Source: RUG806 sp963624415 (GTDB lineage Bacteria > Bacillota > Clostridia > Oscillospirales > Acutalibacteraceae). Taken from it: DNA of 13,057 nt. Shown one piece after another: positions 7,709-13,057 of this stretch (its first letter is position 1; each line of letters opens with the position of its first letter). The stretch is from positions 1 to 13,057 of the forward strand of contig CAVFPQ010000066.1 of NCBI GenBank assembly GCA_963624415.1, read 5' to 3'. The notes beneath the pieces were generated by a model. It saw nothing but the letters and a program-made list of their open reading frames with translations. It was not told the DNA's origin and ran no database searches. Made by a program: the position numbers and the translations under genes.

Positions 7709-7798
7709 NNNNNNNNNNNNNNNNNNNNNNNNNNNNNNNNNNNNNNNNNNNNNNNNNNNNNNNNNNNNNNNNNNNNNNNNNNNNNNNNNNNNNNNNNN
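7709..7798. other. Assembly gap (90 N)
   Basis: Ninety consecutive N. The gap starts after a heptad tract and ends exactly before the TAA stop of the phosphomannomutase-like gene. The real length and the adjacency of the two sides are not established by the sequence. Confidence 0.99.
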
Positions 7799-9271
7799 TT
7801 ATTTAACCGTGAGCTTATCGAATTTTTTGACAAAGTCGGTGAAGAAGTGCTCAATTATTTCAACACCGCCGACAGAATTGCTCTCGATGTTAAGCGGCAG
7901 AACGGGATCGTGAACGGAGAGGCGAAGAAGAAGCCAGCCGTCGCCGTGATTTTTGTCAAAGCTTACTCTGAAGCCCTCACGGTTGTCGTCCGCCGGAGTC
8001 AGAAAATCGAAGTTGTCACAGTATTTCTGTAATTCCGACAAAACGTTTTCGCCGTAGCTCTTAAAGTCGTCCGTGTTGATTTTATAGCGGATTTCCTTCG
8101 CCTCGGCAGGCTTTTCAAGATCTTTGAGCAGGTCGGACAAGTCTCTGTTCTCTTTTTTCAGTTGAGCCAGAAGAATTATTATACGAACCATCAGATACGC
8201 GCCGTCATCAAGAAAATAATTCTCTCTTAAAGCGGCATGACCGGATGTTTCAATCGCAAGCGGGCAGTCGATACCGTTTTTGTTAAGCTCGATTGCCTTG
8301 TTTATTACATTCTTATATCCTCTTTTATAGCGGTAGTGAACACCGCAAAGGTGCTGTTCAATAAATTTTTTAAGTCCGTCACTTGTAACGGAGTCGGTAA
8401 CAATCGTGCCGCCCGGGGAATTTTCGAGAGCTATAACGGAAGCGAGGGCAACTAATGCGTTTCTGTTAATCTCCTGTCCGTCCGCTCCGACACAGGCGGC
8501 TCTGTCAACATCCGTGTCGAAAATAACGCCGAGGTCGGCCTTGTTTTTCAGCACACTGCGGCAGATAAAGCCCATAGCTGTCTCGTTTTCGGGGTTCGGT
8601 ATGTGATTCGGGAACATTCCGTCAGGTTCAAGAAATTCACTGCCCGTAATATCCGCACCTAATGGAGCAAGAACATCGGATGCGAAAAATCCGCCCGCAC
8701 CGTTTCCGGCATCTGTTACGATATGAAGCCCTTCGAGGGGTTTGTCATCGCCCAACGCATCACAAATGAGTTTTTTCAGGCGGTTACAGTAAACCGGACG
8801 GTAGTCGAGCTTTTCGGCATTTGCGGAGACATTGCCCACCGGCTCAAGCTTTTCGGCACGGGATAGAATTTCGGAAATATCCGAGCCTTCAAATCCGCCG
8901 TCCTTTGTAAAGAACTTGAGTCCGTTTTTGTCATACGGATGGTGGCTTGCGGTTATCTGCACACTCGCATCACACCCGGTGTCAAGACACACGGTGAACA
9001 TTGACGGAGTGGAGGACAGTCCGCAGTCATATATTTTTACTCCCTTTGACGAGAAGGCTCTAATCAGGGCGTTTTTTATTCTGTCGGCACTGATGCGGGA
9101 ATCGTGACCGACACAGATTGTAAGGTCTTTATAATCTTTTTCGGTTCTGTCTTTTATGAGCGACAGGAACGAAAGAGCGATACGTTCAATTATTTCGTCG
9201 GTCAGCTGCATATCGGCGCCGACGGCAACACCGCGAATGTCGGTGCCGCTTTTGAGGGAAGATAGGTTCAT
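7799..9271 (-). CDS. Phosphomannomutase/phosphoglucomutase family protein (alpha-D-phosphohexomutase)
   Basis: Enzyme of the alpha-D-phosphohexomutase superfamily, interconverting hexose 6-phosphate and 1-phosphate through a phosphoserine; mannose-1-P or glucose-1-P would feed nucleotide-sugar synthesis for surface glycans. The 490 residues show all four functional elements: KSGTDIRG at the N-terminus; the phosphoserine loop TASHHP (108-112, S109); the metal site DTDVDR (252-257); the sugar-specificity loop ETSGH (341-345); and the C-terminal phosphate-binding region RLSVHDP (450-456). YKRGYKNVI (315-323) is another conserved block. GGAG stands 8 bases before the ATG. Its last codon abuts the scaffold gap, so the 3' context is lost. 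ETSGH rather than the common EMSGH is noted; mannose versus glucose preference cannot be decided. Confidence 0.9.
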   Translation of the reverse strand: MNLSSLKSGTDIRGVAVGADMQLTDEIIERIALSFLSLIKDRTEKDYKDLTICVGHDSRISADRIKNALIRAFSSKGVKIYDCGLSSTPSMFTVCLDTGCDASVQITASHHPYDKNGLKFFTKDGGFEGSDISEILSRAEKLEPVGNVSANAEKLDYRPVYCNRLKKLICDALGDDKPLEGLHIVTDAGNGAGGFFASDVLAPLGADITGSEFLEPDGMFPNHIPNPENETAMGFICRSVLKNKADLGVIFDTDVDRAACVGADGQEINRNALVALASVIALENSPGGTIVTDSVTSDGLKKFIEQHLCGVHYRYKRGYKNVINKAIELNKNGIDCPLAIETSGHAALRENYFLDDGAYLMVRIIILLAQLKKENRDLSDLLKDLEKPAEAKEIRYKINTDDFKSYGENVLSELQKYCDNFDFLTPADDNREGFRVSFDKNHGDGWLLLRLSVHDPVLPLNIESNSVGGVEIIEHFFTDFVKKFDKLTVK

Positions 9272-9371
9272 AAGGTCATCTCCAAAAAAATCAGCAATTA
9301 GCAGTTAGCAATGAGTGGTCAGTGAAAGGGGCAGGAGGCTCATGCAAGGAACAGTCCTCGGCTTCTTGCAA
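9272..9371 (+). repeat. Heptad tract and start of a repeat-rich non-coding zone
   Basis: Upstream of the mutase gene, AATTAGC and AGTTAGC (9297-9310 region) followed by AATGAGT and GGTCAGT show the 7-base periodicity again. Bases 9351-9370 hold a short inverted arrangement (AAGGA...TCCT and GCAAG...CTTGC). The Shine-Dalgarno of the mutase is the only gene-linked signal found; no clear promoter was seen. Confidence 0.5.
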
Positions 9372-9459
9372 TGATATATTGCTTTCGCAATGTGATATAT
9401 TGCCAACGCAATATGATATACGATAAATCGTATGATATACTTGCCGCGAGTGTGATATA
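9372..9459 (+). repeat. TGATATA box array with interposed hairpins (5 boxes, about 20-bp period)
   Basis: TGATATA occurs at 9372, 9393, 9414, 9433 and 9453, i.e. steps of 21, 21, 19 and 20 bases. Each interval holds a small stem-loop: ATTGC-TTTC-GCAAT (9378-9391), ATTGC-CAAC-GCAAT (9399-9412), TACGAT-AA-ATCGTA (9419-9432), ACTTG-CCG-CGAGT (9439-9451). The stem sequence changes between units while base pairing is preserved, including one T-G wobble in the last. No protein-coding role is plausible. It is not a CRISPR array: the intervals are too short and self-complementary. Confidence 0.85.
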
Positions 9460-9479
9460 ATATCCGTTTCGCAGGATCG

Positions 9480-9863
9480 GATACCATTGAAAATAAGACC
9501 GGTTTTTTCGAGTTGCCGGGCTTTTGCCGTACCGGCGGGCTGAACCGTCCGTCGGGGCACCTGTCTGCCCGATTAACTTTTTTCGCTGAGGCAGACCGGT
9601 TGTCGGGACAGACAGGTACCGCCTCCGGGCGGATGCCCCTCATTCGCTTTCATTTGTTAAGCCGCTTCGGGCCGCGGCTGAACAAATTCAGCTCATTCGG
9701 GGCATTGCCGTCATACGCTTACGCTTCTGACGGCGTGCCGCTCCTCAGCGGCTTTCGCCGCTTCGTCGCGGCGTGCCCTCGCTTCGCTCGGGCATGCGGC
9801 TCGCTTCGCTCGCCGCTACGGCTCGCTTCGCTCGCCTTCGGCTCGTCGCTGTCGCTCCTCGCC
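9480..9863. repeat. GC-rich hairpin field downstream of the esterase gene
   Basis: Non-coding stretch, clearly richer in G+C than its surroundings, packed with inverted repeats: ACCTGTCTGCCCGA (9559-9572) against its near complement at 9603-9617; GCTGAA-CAAA-TTCAGC (9677-9692); GCCGTCA (9707-9713) with TGACGGC (9728-9734); and GCGGC-TTTC-GCCGC near 9750. CGGCTCGCTTCGCTCGCC occurs twice, 22 bases apart (9797 and 9819). It begins directly after the esterase stop. No U-tract follows any stem in the transcribed direction, so I do not call a terminator. Confidence 0.7.
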
Positions 9864-11756
9864 TCATTCCTCAATCTTTTTCTTATTCATCGTAATAACA
9901 ACAACCACGCCGGATGCGACAACGGCTGTCACGAACAGAAGCACAAAGCCAACGTTCGCGCCGGATGTGCCTATCGAGCCGACACCCGCAATAACATTAT
10001 ATTTTACTTCGGATGATTTATTGCCGGAATTGCTGTCGCCTGTCACCTGTTCACCACCGGAATAGACATATACCGGCACTTCGGTCGACTCCTCGGTTGT
10101 CGCTTCCTCGGTCATTGTTTCGGTTTCGGTCACATCGGGAGAGGTCACCGCCTCGGTTACGGGAACGGTCACTATAACAACATCGGAATTTGAATTTGTT
10201 CCGTTGTTTGTATTGGTATTTGTATTCGTGTTGTTTTTGGTATTTGTATTATTGCCGGTATTATTTTTCGTATTTGAATTTGTATCGGAGCTTGCTGTGG
10301 TCTTTGGCTTGTTCATATCGGCGATTATCTGCTTTTTCTCTTTGTACGGATCAACATTCGCGATTGTCGCCGCTGTTTTGCACTTGTTTTCGTTCGCTCC
10401 GACAAAGCTTACGGGAATAAGATCCGCAAGAGCAATCGAACCCAGGTCTGTAAGATGAGCACCATCCGGTGTGAATGTGGAGCAGAGCTTATCCGTATCG
10501 GACGGATCGGACAGCGGCGAGCAGTCTATGTAGCCGTCTGCAAGATTGTTTGTACGAATCCACTCGTCGATTTTGTCGGTCTCATCCTGCATGCTTTGAT
10601 TCCATGTAAGGTCGCCCGCCTGACCGAGAAATTCTCTCTCGTACCCTTTGTATGCGGTGTTTGAGAAAAAGTATATTTTTATTCCCTTGTTGTGACATTT
10701 AGTTATAAGCTGTTTATATCCGTTTATAACATCGTCAACCGACACATCCGGTGTGGATGATGAGAGGCTCTTTGAATACTTATGAAGAATGTCATTGAGT
10801 CCGATTTTTACAAAACAGTATTTTACGCCGGACATATTCAGAACATCACGGTCAAAGCGGTCAATAAGCGCCTTGCCGTACAGGTTGCCGATAAGCCCCG
10901 CGCCGTCGCTTAAAATCTTGTTGCCGACTATCGCTTCGTTAACGATGCCGATACCGGTATATCCGCCGCTTACGACCTTTTTGGCATAGTAGAGATATGT
11001 GTCGTTTACAAGTGTTGAGTCACCGATGAACACGGCGGAACAGGCGTTTGAGTCATTTGAAAGAGTGTCAACACATGACAGGAACGGAATTGTATGGTAT
11101 GTTATCGTGCCAGATGAAATGTTTATTTCCTGAGGCGAGCTTAATTTTGCGCTGTTGACCTTTGACGCCTTGCTTGAGGAGGTTAAAAGCCCTGACGACA
11201 GAAATGTTCTGCCTGACGCAAGACCGGTTGTTTTTATGTATGTGAGATTTCTGAAATAGAGGCTGACACTGAGCTTTTCGAGAGCCTCGGTTTTTATGTT
11301 CACCGTGTCGGACCATATATCACATCCGGGGTTTATGGTTACGGATGCGCTGCCGCCGTTGAAGGTAATCGCTTTTGACGTACCTGACATTATGGACGCT
11401 TCACCGGCTTTGAGAGTTTTGGCTACACTCGCTTCGTTTATTGTAATGGCGGCATCACCGAACTGATTGGAGAATTTAAAACGCAAAGCGGAGCCTGCGG
11501 CTGTAACCGTAAGCTCTATTCTTATTGTGCTTTTTGACGGAATGACATCCTGCACCGCCACATTCGGGATTATGCTTCCGAGCTCAATGGAGCCGTCAAC
11601 AAGACTTGTAGCCCATGCGGAAATCCACTTGCCCGCCGCTTTTGCTTCGGTTGCGAAAAATGACGCACTCGGAATGAAAGCCAAAACGAATGCCACCGCA
11701 AGACAAACGGCGGATTTTATTATTTTTCCGATTCTGTTAAATTTCCTCTCATCCAT
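9864..11756 (-). CDS. Secreted, membrane-tethered SGNH/GDSL hydrolase (esterase/lipase-like)
   Basis: Surface ester hydrolase of 630 residues. A signal peptide spans about 1-40 (basic start, long hydrophobic core, cleavage likely after AKA). An N-terminal beta-rich domain follows (WISAWATS at 44-51, RIELTVTAAGSALRFKFSNQ near 79-98), common in one branch of GDSL esterases. The catalytic SGNH domain holds FIGDS (243-247, nucleophile S247), G278 in NEAIVG, GLND (319-322, N321) and DGAH (431-434, D/H pair). After about 480 comes a disordered Asn/Thr linker, then a Thr/Glu-rich stretch, one transmembrane helix (about 602-623) and a basic tail NKKK; no LPXTG is seen. It likely deacetylates or de-esterifies an extracellular glycan; the substrate is unknown. 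GGAGG lies 7 bases before the ATG and it has its own promoter. Confidence 0.9.
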   Translation of the reverse strand: MDERKFNRIGKIIKSAVCLAVAFVLAFIPSASFFATEAKAAGKWISAWATSLVDGSIELGSIIPNVAVQDVIPSKSTIRIELTVTAAGSALRFKFSNQFGDAAITINEASVAKTLKAGEASIMSGTSKAITFNGGSASVTINPGCDIWSDTVNIKTEALEKLSVSLYFRNLTYIKTTGLASGRTFLSSGLLTSSSKASKVNSAKLSSPQEINISSGTITYHTIPFLSCVDTLSNDSNACSAVFIGDSTLVNDTYLYYAKKVVSGGYTGIGIVNEAIVGNKILSDGAGLIGNLYGKALIDRFDRDVLNMSGVKYCFVKIGLNDILHKYSKSLSSSTPDVSVDDVINGYKQLITKCHNKGIKIYFFSNTAYKGYEREFLGQAGDLTWNQSMQDETDKIDEWIRTNNLADGYIDCSPLSDPSDTDKLCSTFTPDGAHLTDLGSIALADLIPVSFVGANENKCKTAATIANVDPYKEKKQIIADMNKPKTTASSDTNSNTKNNTGNNTNTKNNTNTNTNTNNGTNSNSDVVIVTVPVTEAVTSPDVTETETMTEEATTEESTEVPVYVYSGGEQVTGDSNSGNKSSEVKYNVIAGVGSIGTSGANVGFVLLFVTAVVASGVVVVITMNKKKIEE

Positions 11757-11797
11757 AACATTTCCTCCAACTCTATTGCGGACAAAATTGCAATGCC

Positions 11798-11826
11798 ATT
11801 ATATATTATATATTTATATTTTTCAA
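11798..11826 (-). promoter_or_regulatory. Sigma-A-type promoter for the SGNH hydrolase gene
   Basis: On the minus strand, TTGAAA (11826-11821) and a perfect TATAAT (11803-11798) are separated by exactly 17 bases. This predicts a transcript start near 11791 and a leader of about 35 bases up to the ATG at 11756, containing the GGAGG. The spacer is almost pure A/T. The promoter begins only about 10 bases after the stop of the glycosylase gene. Confidence 0.8.
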
Positions 11827-11836
11827 CCGTGATTTT

Positions 11837-12652
11837 TTAAACATTCGGCAAATCATTTATAAACACATACTGCTGACTCAGTCCCATGTCGATATTAAAG
11901 CATTCGGGCAGTCCGTTCGGGTAGTGTGTTTTTACGGCTTCTTTTATGTGACGGTCAACCGGGAACACATCATGACGCCCCAACGAAAAAAGCAGAGTGC
12001 AGTCGGCAACCTTTCGCCCCACACCCTTGATTTTCATAAGCTCTTTTCGGGCATCATCGGCAGGCAGAGAATATATATTTTCAAAATAACCCGGATTTTC
12101 GGCGACTGTTTTCGCACAGTCCATTATGTACGGCACTCTGTACCCTGCGTGAAGAACCGCCAAATCATCGGCACTCGGCATTGAAAGCTTTTCGGGTGAC
12201 GGAAAAGCAAATCCGCCGTCGATTTTTTCACCGAAGCTTTCACACAGTGTATTTACAATCTTTTTTATTCTGGGAATATTGTTGCATGCCGATATTATAA
12301 ATGACACAAGAGCCTCAAACGGCTCCTGATTCAAAATTCTGATAACACCGTATTTTTCGACGGCATTTCCGACAATAGGATCAGAAGAAATCCCGGATAT
12401 GATTTTGCCGTAATCTCTTTTGAGATCAAAATAGCGTATCCATATGTTTTCGACATCGCTTTTCGGAGTATTTATAAAAACAAGCGTATCGCCGTCCTGA
12501 TAAATGCGGGTAAATCTGCCGAAAGCGACACCCGACCACACGCCGTCATTTTCGCTCCAGCGAAAGCACTGACCGCAGTTTAATGTGGAGGAGAGGTTGA
12601 TTTTTCCGAAATCCGATACCGATGTATTGCCGTTATTTTCCGTTATGAACAA
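11837..12652 (-). CDS. ogg: 8-oxoguanine DNA glycosylase/AP lyase (Ogg-type, HhH-GPD family)
   Basis: Base-excision repair enzyme that removes 8-oxoguanine and can nick the abasic site. The 271 residues show an N-terminal OGG-like domain (SSTLNCGQCFRW, 21-32), the SFIISACNNIPRIKKIV block (117-133) typical of Ogg rather than AlkA, a helix-hairpin-helix KGVGRKVADC (209-218) with catalytic lysine K214, and the conserved aspartate in PVDRHI (D233). The C-terminus ends soon after LSQQYVF, as expected for the bacterial OGG-like subgroup. The start codon is TTG at 12652: AAAGGAG precedes it by 8 bases and no usable ATG follows until deep in the domain. It seems monocistronic, since the esterase downstream has its own promoter. 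Upstream is the non-coding nonamer region; no strong promoter was identified. Confidence 0.9.
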   Translation of the reverse strand: MFITENNGNTSVSDFGKINLSSTLNCGQCFRWSENDGVWSGVAFGRFTRIYQDGDTLVFINTPKSDVENIWIRYFDLKRDYGKIISGISSDPIVGNAVEKYGVIRILNQEPFEALVSFIISACNNIPRIKKIVNTLCESFGEKIDGGFAFPSPEKLSMPSADDLAVLHAGYRVPYIMDCAKTVAENPGYFENIYSLPADDARKELMKIKGVGRKVADCTLLFSLGRHDVFPVDRHIKEAVKTHYPNGLPECFNIDMGLSQQYVFINDLPNV

Positions 12653-12659
12653 ATAATTC

Positions 12660-12667
12660 TCTCCTTT
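12660..12667 (-). promoter_or_regulatory. Ribosome binding site fixing the TTG start of ogg
   Basis: The minus strand reads AAAGGAGA here, 8 bases before TTG at 12652-12650. This strong site, together with the absence of any nearby ATG in frame, decides the start. Confidence 0.8.
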
Positions 12668-12689
12668 ATTTTCCCGTTGTGAAATTTGG

Positions 12690-12965
12690 GGATTATCACC
12701 GGGTTTTGAACACGGTTTTCACACGAACTTTTGTTTTTGGCAAATTTAAATAAAATATCCCGATAATTCTGTTTAAAAAATATCTCCGTTCTGTATAACG
12801 GAAAAGAAAAGATAACAATCTGTAAATACCAAAATTGTTGAAAACTTTTAATGTTAATAACTTTTTGACACCGAATTTGCGTTTATTTCCCCGATTTCCC
12901 CCTGTTTTCACATCGGTTTTTAACACTTTCAACACAGTTTTCAACATTTCAGCACTTTTGAACAC
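12690..12965 (+). other. Origin-like AT-rich region with arrayed 9-mers (candidate oriC)
   Basis: Five nonamers stand almost end to end: TTTTAACAC (12918), TTTCAACAC (12927), TTTTCAACA (12938), TTTCAGCAC (12947), TTTTGAACA (12956). Further related 9-mers are TTTTGAACA (12704), TTTTCACAC (12716) and TTTTCACAT (12905). In opposite orientation are TGTTGAAAA (12836) and TGTTAATAA (12852). Most differ from the DnaA-box consensus TTATCCACA at two or three positions. All genes to the left are transcribed away from this region, as expected on the leading strand leaving an origin. No box is a perfect match and the dnaA gene is not in view, so this remains a candidate. Confidence 0.4.
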
Positions 12966-12982
12966 TATACAATTTGTATAAT
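12966..12982 (+). promoter_or_regulatory. Perfect palindrome overlapping a TATAAT
   Basis: TATACAATTTGTATA (12966-12980) is a perfect 7-7 palindrome around one central base, and a plus-strand TATAAT (12977-12982) overlaps its right half. This layout is typical of an operator on a -10 element. No good -35 lies 16-18 bases upstream (the nearest TTGAAC is only 13 away), so promoter activity is uncertain. Confidence 0.35.
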
Positions 12983-13057
12983 TTTCTTAACACACCATAT
13001 ATTGTGGCAATAAGAACAGGTCAGACACAAGAGGGCAATAAAGGTGCATGGGGCATT
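12983..13057. other. Right-end sequence, possible leader of a rightward gene
   Basis: No complete gene fits. GAGGG at 13031-13035 stands 8 bases before a plus-strand GTG (13044), which would start a reading frame running off the window with only four full codons visible. This is compatible with a divergent gene beginning here, but is too short to identify. Confidence 0.2.

Noticed and set aside
9372..9459. Possible CRISPR array
   Set aside because: Repeats are only 7 bp and the spacers are 12-14 bp self-complementary stems; there are no cas genes in the window.
9291..9643. Two overlapping minus-strand frames (89 and 112 codons) across the TGATATA array
   Set aside because: Their residues (alternating IYHIA-like and Arg/Pro-rich segments) simply translate the box array and the GC-rich hairpins; neither shows a domain or a good ribosome binding site.
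9603..9660. Intrinsic terminator after the esterase gene
   Set aside because: Stems are present, but no U-tract follows them in the minus direction; the nearby A/T runs are inside loops.
10190..10458. Plus-strand hydrophobic frames resembling small membrane proteins
   Set aside because: They are the complement of the Asn/Thr linker codons of the esterase, which yields Val/Phe/Leu-rich shadow peptides.
12696..12965. 89-codon minus-strand reading frame in the right-end intergenic region
   Set aside because: It is read from the nonamer array, giving repetitive LKTVLKVLKTDVKT-like sequence. It has no convincing ribosome binding site and no recognisable domain, so it is a by-product of the repeats.
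13044..13057. Start of a rightward gene with GTG start and GAGGG ribosome binding site
   Set aside because: Only about four codons are inside the window (Met/Val-His-Gly-Ala), so neither gene identity nor reality can be supported as a CDS.

Overview
The window looks like a piece of a Clostridia chromosome, most likely a gut Oscillospiraceae/Ruminococcus-type Firmicute. That is an inference from family resemblance of the proteins, moderate-to-low GC, strong GGAG-type ribosome binding sites, TTG starts, and intergenic repeat tracts of a kind I associate with that group. No species can be named. All eight genes lie on the minus strand, so transcription runs from the right end to the left end.

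Right part (about 9.3-13.06 kb). The right end (12653-13057) is non-coding and AT-rich. It carries a nearly contiguous array of 9-bp direct repeats plus scattered related 9-mers in both orientations, resembling a replication origin with degenerate DnaA boxes. Leftward follow an Ogg-type 8-oxoguanine DNA glycosylase (TTG start) and, behind its own near-consensus promoter, a secreted, membrane-tethered SGNH/GDSL esterase with a low-complexity wall-spanning linker. Downstream of the esterase is about 590 bp of non-coding DNA. It contains a GC-rich hairpin field and a five-unit array of TGATATA boxes separated by short hairpins whose stem sequences change while pairing is kept.

Middle part. A phosphomannomutase/phosphoglucomutase-family gene ends directly at a 90-bp run of N (a scaffold gap). 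Left of the gap is a TIM-barrel sugar isomerase/epimerase-family gene.

Left part (59-6480). This is a cell-surface polysaccharide cluster, in transcription order: GT2 glycosyltransferase, Wzy/O-antigen-ligase-like polymerase, Stealth-family sugar-phosphate transferase (start overlapping the polymerase stop by 11 bp), Gtf3/galactofuranosyltransferase-like enzyme, and Wzx-like flippase. Together these could assemble a lipid-linked repeat unit, including a phosphodiester-linked sugar, flip it across the membrane and polymerise it; the hexose-phosphate mutase could feed the nucleotide-sugar supply. No initiating sugar-phosphate transferase and no chain-length/tyrosine-kinase module is present, so the cluster probably extends to the left.

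The longer spacers of the polysaccharide cluster are occupied by an interspersed modular repeat: a roughly 100-bp hairpin core, a palindrome AAGTCCGCAGGACTT, an optional 42-bp side module that occurs on either side of the core, and bounding tracts of 7-bp tandem repeats. Two of these copies falsely extend open reading frames upstream of the true gene starts. This repeat family, the TGATATA hairpin array and the origin-like nonamer array are the three signals most worth following up.
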